From Allosphingosinicella sp042666435 (GTDB lineage: Bacteria > Pseudomonadota > Alphaproteobacteria > Sphingomonadales > Sphingomonadaceae), in assembly GCF_042666435.1 (NCBI RefSeq), contig NZ_JBHTDC010000002.1:310001-374000 (forward strand): a stretch of DNA of 64,000 bases, given 5' to 3'. The first letter of the stretch is position 1, and every line of letters starts with the position of its first letter. The translations under genes were made by a program, and so were the position numbers. The notes under the pieces were generated by a model that saw nothing but the letters and a program-made list of their open reading frames with translations, was not told the DNA's origin and ran no database searches. Shown in pieces: positions 43,586 to 52,199 of the stretch.

Positions 43586-44364
43586 TTTATCCGTTTCTCA
43601 ATCGCATCCAACCTGTCAGAGATCTGACCGAAATCTACGTCACCTCCAATACTGTCTACCTTCCCTTTAAGCTCGGCAACCTGCGTTTGCGTACTGGACA
43701 CAACTGTCAAATAGGCAAACCCAACAGATAATACTATTGGGAGGAGCCATTGAAGTAACGTGTTTTTCGTAATCGTATTGACTGCCGCCGCATGGGCTCG
43801 CTGGCTGACGTTCATGAAATCCGTACTGAGTGCCTGCTGAGCCGTTCTTACAAAAGATTCCTCATTGGATGCGGTTTCCGGGCGCCTGTCTTTCCACGAA
43901 GCCTCCGCATCTGCAGTCAACTGGAATAAAAGAAGGCTGACTAGTCGATCACCTTTCCGGATGGGGTAAGGCTCTTTCCCCATGTTAATCACCGTCATGT
44001 GAAGATAGCCCTCGTAGCCGGCGTCCACATGGCCAGAATTGGTCATGAGCAAGCCCTTGGTCGAGACACGCGAAGGCGGAAACGCAATGCCCGCTACGTT
44101 GCTAGGCATGTGTAAGCGTTCAAGTGTTCGGATTGTTACCGTTTCTCCTTGCTTTAGGATAACGTCGGCATGAGCTTGTCCTGCTTCGGTTGTAAATTTG
44201 CGGAAAAAGCCGCTCGAGTATGGTCGGAATATGTCTCCGACAGAGAGATCGATTGAGGACGCTTGGATGGGCGAGCTCTTTGACGTGTAATCAGCTGGAT
44301 CAATCTTCGACGCGATCGACGGGACGGCTGCGACCCTGTCGTGTATCTCTTTATCTCTCAGCAC
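43582..44364 (-). CDS. DCD/dUTPase-fold protein with C-terminal membrane helix
   Basis: Encodes 260 residues. Residues 1-155 resemble the dCTP deaminase/dUTPase superfamily: QASSIDLSVGD (34-44), PPSRVSTKGLLMTNSG (96-111), and VDAGYEGYLHMTVIN (113-127). The Asp of the dUTPase-type motif (114) is kept, but the Glu that deaminates dCTP is Thr here. A linker, a hydrophobic helix (about 203-223, LLQWLLPIVLSVGFAYLTVV) and a short coiled coil (226-260) follow. This arrangement would tether the domain to the membrane with its catalytic fold in the cytosol. It overlaps thyX, pointing to nucleotide metabolism. Enzyme, sensor or defence protein are all possible. The gene is low in GC, suggesting transfer. 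Confidence 0.75.
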   Translation of the reverse strand: MLRDKEIHDRVAAVPSIASKIDPADYTSKSSPIQASSIDLSVGDIFRPYSSGFFRKFTTEAGQAHADVILKQGETVTIRTLERLHMPSNVAGIAFPPSRVSTKGLLMTNSGHVDAGYEGYLHMTVINMGKEPYPIRKGDRLVSLLLFQLTADAEASWKDRRPETASNEESFVRTAQQALSTDFMNVSQRAHAAAVNTITKNTLLQWLLPIVLSVGFAYLTVVSSTQTQVAELKGKVDSIGGDVDFGQISDRLDAIEKRIK

Positions 44365-44383
44365 CTTTGCCCTCCCCTAGACA

Positions 44384-44482
44384 TCAGACGTCAGGAGCCA
44401 CCGGAATATACAACGCCCCTCTCTGGCGATAGCGTTCACTCATCTCCGCCATACCCTTTTCCGCCTCCTTAGTAGCGAACGT
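44384..44482 (-). pseudogene. Orphan fragment of a second thiC 3' end
   Basis: The minus-strand frame ending at the stop 44384-44386 reads KEAEKGMAEMSERYRQRG and then ALYIPVAPDV. This is clearly similar to the C-terminus of the intact ThiC (EAEKGMSEMSEKFREKGG), yet differs enough to come from another thiC. There is no room for the rest of that gene. An ATG at 44515 overlapping the GNAT stop opens a 43-codon frame that includes it. It is a scar of a recombination or integration event next to the low-GC genes. Confidence 0.75.
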
Positions 44483-44514
44483 GTCAAGGCTCGCGGCGCC
44501 GTGCCGGCGGGCCA

Positions 44515-45020
44515 TCAGACGGCGGCGGCGCGGCGGTGCTCCATGAGCAGGCAGCGGCCCCAGGGGGTCTCGACGGGGCCGCCGCTGACGGCGAAGCCCG
44601 CCTTGGCGTAGGCGCGGATCGCGCGCGCGTTGTCGGGGTGGGGGTCGGTGCCGATGGCGCCGGCGCCGGCCGCGAAGAGGCGTTCGACATGCTGGCGCAC
44701 GAAGGCGCTGCCGTGACCGCGCCCGAGCAGTTCGGCCGGGCCGATCGACTGATCGACGCCGCGCGCGCCGGGCGGCAAGTGGGCGAAATGGTGGCCGGGC
44801 CAGGCGTGCGGATCATAATCCTGGGCATAAGCGATCGGACGCCCGTCGAGCTCGACGATCCAGGCGGCGGTGTGCGGGTCCGCCATGGCCTCCTCGAAGA
44901 AACCCCGATCGTCCTCGACCGCGCCCCACCACTCGGCCCAATGGGGCTGCGCCCGCCAGCCATAGAGGAGCGGGAGATCGCCGGGCAGGACGGGGCGAAA
45001 GCGATAGAGGGGCACGCCGG

Positions 45021-45024
<4 letters not shown>
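44515..45024 (-). CDS. GNAT acetyltransferase, AAC(6')-like
   Basis: Encodes 169 residues from ATG 45024, overlapping the thiC stop by ATGA. It has the N-acetyltransferase layout of aminoglycoside 6'-N-acetyltransferase-like proteins: RPVLPGDLPLLYGW, WAEWWG, PIAYAQDYD, GVDQSIGPAELLGRGHGSAF (acetyl-CoA loop), and TDPHPDNARAIRAYAKAGF. Such proteins acetylate aminoglycosides or siderophore and lysine side chains. The substrate is unknown. Position downstream of thiC under a TPP riboswitch means thiamine status may control it too. Confidence 0.85.
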
Positions 45025-46940
<1,916 letters not shown>

Positions 46941-46951
46941 GTCTCGTCTCC

Positions 46952-46987
46952 AAAAACGGGACGGAGGGCTCGCGGCCGCTCCCTCCC
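46952..46987 (-). terminator. Riboswitch expression-platform terminator
   Basis: Read on the minus strand, GGGAGGG (46987-46981) can pair with CCCTCC (46968-46963), and a TTTTT run follows at 46956-46952. The thiC ribosome site GGAG comes right after it. This is the likely off-state terminator of the TPP riboswitch. Confidence 0.7.
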
Positions 46988-47066
46988 TACGCCGGTGTCA
47001 GCCGGATCAGGTTCAGCGGGTCATGGCTTCAGCCAAGTCTCAACCGCTCACGCGCGGTCCCCCGGG
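46981..47066 (-). promoter_or_regulatory. TPP riboswitch (THI element)
   Basis: The minus strand carries the conserved THI sequence: GGGGGACCGCGCGTGAGCGG, then GGTTGAGACTTGGCTGAAG, and CGCTGAACCTGATCCGGCTG with the closing GCGTAGGGA. It folds into the thiamine pyrophosphate aptamer and lies directly upstream of thiC. When TPP is bound the downstream terminator should form and lower expression of thiC and the coupled acetyltransferase gene. Confidence 0.95.
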
Positions 47067-47136
47067 GATGGAGACGCCATAGGCCATCGCCCGCCCCGGG
47101 GAAAGGGCGTTCGGCTCAAGGGTGAAGGGGAGAAAA

Positions 47137-47211
47137 TGGTGGGCGTGGCAAGGATTGAACTTGCGACCCCTGCGATGTCAACACAGTGCTCTACCACTGA
47201 GCTACACGCCC
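47137..47211 (-). tRNA. tRNA-Val (GAC anticodon)
   Basis: A 75-base cloverleaf on the minus strand: acceptor GGGCGTG/CACGCCC, D-arm GCTC AGTGGTA GAGC, anticodon arm CTGTG TTGACAT CGCAG with GAC, T-arm GCAAG TTCAATC CTTGC, and encoded CCA. A TTTT run (47136-47133) follows and may end transcription. Confidence 0.96.
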
Positions 47212-47264
47212 ACACTGGGAGGGGCCTTTAACCGGGCCCCGCACGGGGCGCAAGCCGGCTTGGG

Positions 47265-47642
47265 TCACAATCTGCCGTGCTGGTCCTCGCTCTGGAACAG
47301 GCGGTCGACCTCGGCGACCAGGTCGCGCAGGTGGAAGGGCTTGGACAGGACCTTGGCGGTCGGCGCGGCGCTGCCGGCCTTGAGCGCCACGGCCGCGAAG
47401 CCGGTGATGAACATGACCCGCATGTCGGGCGCGCTGACGGCGGCGCGCTGGGCGAGCTCGATACCGTCCATCTCCGGCATGACGATGTCGGTCAGGAGAA
47501 GGTCGAACACTTCCGATTCGAGCAAAGGCAGCGCCGCCGTGCCGCGATCGACCGCCTGCACCTCATAGCCGACCTTTTCGAGCGCGCGCGTCAGATAGAG
47601 GCGCATCGACTCGTCGTCTTCGGCCAGGAGTATCTTGGGCAT
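47265..47642 (-). CDS. cpdR: CpdR-type single-domain response regulator
   Basis: Encodes 125 residues from ATG 47642. It is only a receiver domain: acidic pocket AEDDE, phospho-acceptor Asp52 in LLTDIVMPEMDG, and KPFHLRDLV with the conserved Lys. The sequence FITGFAAVAL and VLSKPFHLRDLV are hallmarks of CpdR. In alphaproteobacteria CpdR, when unphosphorylated, brings ClpXP to the cell pole to degrade CtrA and other cell-cycle proteins. It is convergent with tRNA-Val and divergent from the hydrolase gene. Confidence 0.93.
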   Translation of the reverse strand: MPKILLAEDDESMRLYLTRALEKVGYEVQAVDRGTAALPLLESEVFDLLLTDIVMPEMDGIELAQRAAVSAPDMRVMFITGFAAVALKAGSAAPTAKVLSKPFHLRDLVAEVDRLFQSEDQHGRL

Positions 47643-47797
47643 TCGCGCTCCGGTAGCAGGCAATCGGCGCGCGCCGTTCGCCGCCGCAGCCCGTTTATGC
47701 CCGAAGCCCTTAAGATTTTCCAGTCGCCGCGAAAGCGAAGCCCCCGGGCGATCCGCGTTTGCACGCGCGCCGCACGCTGCTAGGCTTGCCAGAGATC

Positions 47798-48655
47798 ATG
47801 GCCGAGTCCCCCGCCGAGCCGCCTTTCATGCGCGTCGGCCCCGGCACCGCCGCCTCGCCGGTGGTGCTTTCGGTGCCCCATGCCGGCCGTGCTTATTCCG
47901 CGAAATTGCTGGACGCATCGCGGCTACCGCGCGAGACGCTGGAGACGCTGGAGGACCGGCTGGTCGATCGGCTGGTCTGGCGGGCGGTCGCCGAGGGCGC
48001 GAGCGCGCTGGTCGCGCTGGCGCCGCGCGCCGAGATCGACCTCAACCGCGACGAGCGCGAGGTCGACGCGGCCATGGTCTCGCCACCGCCGCCGGCGCGC
48101 GGCCTGCTGGCATCGCCGCGGACGCGGGGCGGCCTCGGCCTGGTTCCGGCGCGGATCGGCGGATCGGGCGCGATCTGGCTGAGGCGGATGAGCGGCGCCG
48201 AGCTTGCGCGCCGGATCGAGACCATCCACCGGCCCTATCACGAGACCCTCGCCACGATGCTGGAAGAGGCGCGGCGGCGTTTCGGAGTGGCGATCCTGCT
48301 CGATTGCCATTCGATGCCGCCCAGGATCGGCGCGAAGGGCGTCGTCTTCGGCGACCGGCACGGCGCCAGCATCGCGCCGGACTATCTCGATGCGGCCATC
48401 AAGGCGGCGGAGGCGGAGGGCTATGCGACCGCGCGCAACGCGCCTTATGCCGGCGGCTACATCACCGCGCGCCACGGCCGGCCGGCGCGAGGCATCCACG
48501 CGCTCCAGCTCGAAATCGACCGGTCGCTCTATCTCGACGACGCGCTGCATTCGCCGGGCGCGGGCTTCGAGGCGGCGGCGCGGATGATCGCCGCCGTTGC
48601 CGCCGCGCTCGCCGCCAGGGCGCTGGAGCCGCCGCAGGCGATCGCCGCCGAATGA
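47798..48655 (+). CDS. N-formylglutamate amidohydrolase family protein
   Basis: Encodes 285 residues from ATG 47798; an in-frame ATG at 47759 gives a longer form without a ribosome site. The family splits N-formylglutamate in histidine breakdown, but the same fold also serves other N-formyl amides. Seen: VVLSVPHAGRAYS with the metal His, IDLNRDEREVD, HRPYHETLATML, ILLDCHSMPP (metal ligands), and LQLEIDRSLYLDD. No hut genes are nearby, so the role in histidine use is unproven. It is convergent with a candidate small RNA. Confidence 0.88.
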   Translation: MAESPAEPPFMRVGPGTAASPVVLSVPHAGRAYSAKLLDASRLPRETLETLEDRLVDRLVWRAVAEGASALVALAPRAEIDLNRDEREVDAAMVSPPPPARGLLASPRTRGGLGLVPARIGGSGAIWLRRMSGAELARRIETIHRPYHETLATMLEEARRRFGVAILLDCHSMPPRIGAKGVVFGDRHGASIAPDYLDAAIKAAEAEGYATARNAPYAGGYITARHGRPARGIHALQLEIDRSLYLDDALHSPGAGFEAAARMIAAVAAALAARALEPPQAIAAE

Positions 48656-48656
48656 C

Positions 48657-48693
48657 AAAAAAATGACCACCTCGCGGGGGGAGTGCGAGGTGG
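48657..48693 (-). terminator. Rho-independent terminator (minus strand)
   Basis: A nine-base perfect stem CCACCTCGC/GCGAGGTGG (48667-48675 and 48685-48693) is followed on the minus strand by TTTTTTT at 48663-48657. It is a strong intrinsic terminator for transcription coming from the right. Confidence 0.85.
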
Positions 48694-48825
48694 CCAAGGT
48701 TCAGGGAGGAACGCCCATGATGGGCGTAACACGCCGCCCCAAAGGGGGGATGAAGCAGCGTATCTTCCCAGAAATGGGAAGGCGTTAACCAGTTTCAAGA
48801 GGGCCGGCCCGGGCCGCCCTCCGTG
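48657..48825 (-). ncRNA. Candidate small RNA with CCUCC motif
   Basis: Between the stops of two convergent genes the minus strand can form a chain of stem-loops: 48764-48781 (CTTCCCA), 48711-48727 (ACGCCCA), and the terminator hairpin 48667-48693 with a C-rich loop. UCCUCCC (48710-48704) is single-stranded between the last two. Such anti-Shine-Dalgarno motifs are typical of some alphaproteobacterial sRNAs. It could also be the 3' UTR of the methyltransferase gene. No promoter was identified. Confidence 0.5.
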
Positions 48826-48839
48826 CCTGTTTCAAGCCC

Positions 48840-49940
48840 TCATCGGCACACATAATAGAGGTTCATGATGTCGTGATCGAGGCGATGGGTGGTCACTTCG
48901 CCGAAGCCGGCATCCTTCAGCATGGCCAGCGCCAGTTCCTCGCCCCAGGCGGCGCCCAGGCCCTCACCGCCCTGGGCGAGCGAGACGGTCATGCAGTGCA
49001 TGCAGCTGATCGCGTAGATGAAGGAGGCGAGCGGGCGCTCGATATTGTCGGCGACGTCGGAGGCCGAATCGATGTCCTGCATCAGATAGACGCCGCCGGG
49101 CTTCAACAAGCGCCGGATATTGGCGAGAACGGCCGCCGGATGCGCCTGATCGTGGACGGCGTCGAAGGTGAAGACGAGGTCGAAGCGAGCCTCGCCTGGA
49201 AGGTGAGTCGCGTCGGTGGCGATGAAATCGACATTGGCGAGCCCGGCCGCGACCGCCTCGCGGCTGGCGCTGTCGACCGCCTCGATGCTGAGGTCGTAAC
49301 CGGTGAACCGGCTCCTGGGATAGAGCGCTGCCAGCCGGTTTAGCGCGCGGCCCGAGCCGCAGCCGATGTCGGCGACCGCGATCCCCGCCTCCAGCTGCGC
49401 CGCTAGGCCGGGCACCAGCGGCAGGATCGCCTCGTCCAGCGCGGCGACGACCGTCTGGGCGCTCTCCTCGGCCATCACCTCGTGGAAGCGGTCGAACGCT
49501 TCATAGGGAACGCCGCCGCCGGTGCGGAAGCAGTCGACAATTCGGTTCTCGACGCCGCCGAGCACGGCGACGAACTGGAACATCGCGGCCATGTTGCCGA
49601 GCGCGGCGTCGCGGCCGAGGAAGGCGCCATGCGCTTCGGGCAGGCTGTAGCGGCGGGTCGCGCGGTCGAACTCCACGATCCGGCCCGTCGTCATCGCGCC
49701 CAGCCATTCGCGGACGTAGCGCTCGTCGAGGCCGGCGGCATCGGCCAGCTCCCGGCTGGTCGCGGGCCCGCTGGCCTTCAGCGCCTCGAAAAGGCCGGTG
49801 CGGTGACCGATCGAGATCATCAGGCCGAGGGTCGCATGGTTGACCATGGTGACAAGTCGGCCCGAAAATTCCTCTTCCGCCGCGTCCATCGGCGCCGCGG
49901 GCTTGTCGAGCTGGGCCATCAAGCCTGTATTGTTGCACAT
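48840..49940 (-). CDS. Class I SAM-dependent methyltransferase with winged-helix N-terminus
   Basis: Encodes 366 residues from ATG 49940. Residues 30-110 form a winged-helix dimerisation domain like that of O-methyltransferases (GHRTGLFEALKASGPATSRELADAAGLDERYVREWLGAM). From about residue 170 there is a Rossmann methyltransferase domain (VADIGCGSGRALNRLA for SAM, FTFDAVHDQ, and LLKPGGVYLMQDID). The C-terminus has a Cys-His-Cys segment (AISCMHCMTVSL). The substrate is unknown; homologues act on small molecules. It is divergent from a SARP-like regulator gene with about 118 bases between them. Confidence 0.88.
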   Translation of the reverse strand: MCNNTGLMAQLDKPAAPMDAAEEEFSGRLVTMVNHATLGLMISIGHRTGLFEALKASGPATSRELADAAGLDERYVREWLGAMTTGRIVEFDRATRRYSLPEAHGAFLGRDAALGNMAAMFQFVAVLGGVENRIVDCFRTGGGVPYEAFDRFHEVMAEESAQTVVAALDEAILPLVPGLAAQLEAGIAVADIGCGSGRALNRLAALYPRSRFTGYDLSIEAVDSASREAVAAGLANVDFIATDATHLPGEARFDLVFTFDAVHDQAHPAAVLANIRRLLKPGGVYLMQDIDSASDVADNIERPLASFIYAISCMHCMTVSLAQGGEGLGAAWGEELALAMLKDAGFGEVTTHRLDHDIMNLYYVCR

Positions 49941-50058
49941 ATTCTGGTCCCTTTTCCGTTCGTGGCGAGAGATACGGCTCCCTAGGCGCCGGTCGTTGGC
50001 TCCACCGTTTGAGCCGGCGTTGGAATTTGCTACGGTCCCCGTGGGAACGGAGCGCTCA

Positions 50059-51546
50059 ATGGCGGCACCGGGGCATCAGGAACGGATCGACGTCCGGCTG
50101 CTGGGCGAGCTGGCCCTCGTCCAGGGCGGCAAGATCCTCACGCTGCCGGCGTCGAAGAAGACCCGGGCCTTGTTCGTCTATCTTTTGCTGTGCGCCAAGG
50201 CCGTCCGGCGCGAGCGATTGTGCGAGCTGTTCTTCGACATCCCCGACGACCCGCGCGCCGCCCTGCGCTGGTCGCTGTCCAAGATCAGGACCACGCTCGG
50301 CCCCTTCGCCAGCGCGCTGAGCGCGAGCGGCGAGAGCGTCGCGCTCGACGGCACGCGCTTTTCGACCGACATCGACCGGCTCAAGCATGCGATCGACCGG
50401 CCCGATTCCCCGCCCGATCCGGGCGACGACGGTCTCGCCGAAAGCGCGATGGACCACGCCCTTCCCGGCCTCGATCTGGCCGGGCTCGACACGTACAATG
50501 CCTGGCTCGCCGCCGAGCGCGCCGAGATCGACCGCCTCCGCGGCCGCTTCCTCGCGCTCGCCGCGCGGCGCCGCGGTCTCACCCCGGAGCAGAGCCAGCG
50601 TTATGCGAGGGAGGCCGAGGCGCTCGCCTTCGACCCGCCGACGGAAGCGACGGCGGACGCCCCTCCGCTCGACCAGAAGGTTCATTACTGCCTCGCCCCC
50701 GACGGCGTCCGCATCGCTTATGCTTGCACCGGCGATGGCCCGCCGCTGGTCAAGGCCGCCAACTGGCTCAACCATCTGGAGCTCGACTGGAGCGGTCCCG
50801 TCTGGGGACGCCTCATCACCGAGCTTTCCCGCACCCACCTTCTCGTCCGCTACGACGAGCGCGGCAACGGCCTGTCCGACCGGGAAGTCGGGGATCTGAG
50901 CTTCGAAGCGTTCGTCCGCGACCTGGAGACCGTCGTCGACACGCTGGGGATAGAGCGCTTTCCGTTGCTCGGCATCAGCCAGGGATGCGCCGTCTCGATC
51001 GAATATGCGGCGCGCCACCCGGGCCGCGTCAGCCACCTGATCCTGCTCGGCGGCTATGCGGCCGGCTGGCGCCACATCGCCGACGCGGCCGAAGCGGCGC
51101 GGCGCGAGGCGGTCATCACCCTCGTCGCCCATGGCTGGGGCCAGGACAATCCCGTCTACCGCCAGATTTTCAGCCAGACCTTCATGCCGTCCGCCAGCCA
51201 CGAGGAGATCGACTGGTTCAACGATTTCCAGCGCGCGACCGCCAGCCCGGAAAATGCCGTCCGCTTCCTCGAAGCCTTCGCCACCCTCGACGTTCGCCAC
51301 CGGCTCGCCGACGTGAAGGCCCCGACCCTGGTCCTCCACGCCCGCGGCGACCAGCGGGTGCCGATCGCGCAGGGGATCGAGCTCGCTTCCCTCATCCCCG
51401 GCGCTTCGCTGGTCACGCTCGACACCGACAGCCATATCCCGCTCAGCCGCGAGCCGGCCACCACCCGGATCATCGAGTGCATCCAGGGATTCCTGCGCCA
51501 CCCCGCCGAAAGCGGCCCCGTCCATCCCCGCCACTGGGCGCGCTGA
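50059..51546 (+). CDS. Fusion of SARP-like DNA-binding domain and alpha/beta hydrolase
   Basis: Encodes 495 residues from ATG 50059 (site ACGGAG). Residues about 10-105 resemble the OmpR/SARP-type winged helix (VRLLGELALV, LPASKKTRALFVYLLLCAKAVRRERLCELFFD, LRWSLSKIRTTLGP). After a helical segment, residues about 210-490 are an alpha/beta-hydrolase domain with nucleophile Ser in GISQGCAVS, Asp in ARGDQRVP and His in DTDSHIPL. A DNA-binding domain fused to a hydrolase fold suggests a regulator that senses or cleaves a small ligand. The divergent methyltransferase gene is a natural target. Confidence 0.8.
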   Translation: MAAPGHQERIDVRLLGELALVQGGKILTLPASKKTRALFVYLLLCAKAVRRERLCELFFDIPDDPRAALRWSLSKIRTTLGPFASALSASGESVALDGTRFSTDIDRLKHAIDRPDSPPDPGDDGLAESAMDHALPGLDLAGLDTYNAWLAAERAEIDRLRGRFLALAARRRGLTPEQSQRYAREAEALAFDPPTEATADAPPLDQKVHYCLAPDGVRIAYACTGDGPPLVKAANWLNHLELDWSGPVWGRLITELSRTHLLVRYDERGNGLSDREVGDLSFEAFVRDLETVVDTLGIERFPLLGISQGCAVSIEYAARHPGRVSHLILLGGYAAGWRHIADAAEAARREAVITLVAHGWGQDNPVYRQIFSQTFMPSASHEEIDWFNDFQRATASPENAVRFLEAFATLDVRHRLADVKAPTLVLHARGDQRVPIAQGIELASLIPGASLVTLDTDSHIPLSREPATTRIIECIQGFLRHPAESGPVHPRHWAR

Positions 51547-51616
51547 GCCCCCGTCGTGGCGCAGCCTCGGCGCGGCGCCTTGGACTCTCCCGGCCGCACG
51601 CTTTATCCTCCCGGCC

Positions 51617-52192
51617 GTGCATCCACCTCGCCCCATCCTGCTCGCCACCCTGGCCGCGATGGCCCTGACCCCGCCGCTGCTCGCGCAATCGGCGGAAAAG
51701 CCGCTGGGCGAGATACTGGAATCGATCGAGGAAGCGAGCGAAGCGCCGGCCGCGCCACCGCGCGCGACCCCGGTCCCGATTGATGGCATCGGCACCACGG
51801 CGCTGCCGCCATCGCAAATCCAGCAATCCTTCGATCCGGTGGCCGATGACGGCGAGTTCGAGGCGGAGCCGGAGGCGGTGGTGCCGGAGCTGACCGAGGC
51901 GGAGCGCCTCGCTTTGTGGGAAGCGGCCGAGCGCGCCCGCCTCGACGCCCTCGACCGGGCGCGCGCCGAGCGGGCCGAGACCGCTCGGCTTGCCCGAGAA
52001 GCCGCTCTGGCCCGTCACGAGCGTCAACTCGCCGAGCGCGACGCCGCCATCGCCCGCGCGCAGGCGGATTACCAAGCGGCTCTTGAACGAACCCGCCTCC
52101 AGGCCGAGCGCGACCACGCCTTATGGGAAGCCCGCGTCCGCGCCTGCCGTTCCGGCGACCGCGACCAGTGCGCCCGGCCGGGTGAATATTGA
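51617..52192 (+). CDS. Secreted coiled-coil protein
   Basis: Encodes 191 residues from GTG 51617. A signal peptide (LLATLAAMALTPPLLAQ) is followed by a Pro/Ala-rich part and then a long charged helix (about residues 90-175, rich in Glu, Arg and Ala in heptad-like order: AERARLDALDRARAERAETARLARE) that should form a coiled coil. It ends with two Cys (CRSGDRDQC). I do not recognise a family. It is convergent with the large RTX gene. Confidence 0.68.
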   Translation: MHPPRPILLATLAAMALTPPLLAQSAEKPLGEILESIEEASEAPAAPPRATPVPIDGIGTTALPPSQIQQSFDPVADDGEFEAEPEAVVPELTEAERLALWEAAERARLDALDRARAERAETARLAREAALARHERQLAERDAAIARAQADYQAALERTRLQAERDHALWEARVRACRSGDRDQCARPGEY

Positions 52193-52199
52193 CCTCTGG

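Noticed and set aside
47137..47211. tRNA-Val as the attachment site of the low-GC patch.
   Set aside because: The patch is more than 2.5 kb away with thiC between them, and no partial tRNA copy is visible near it.
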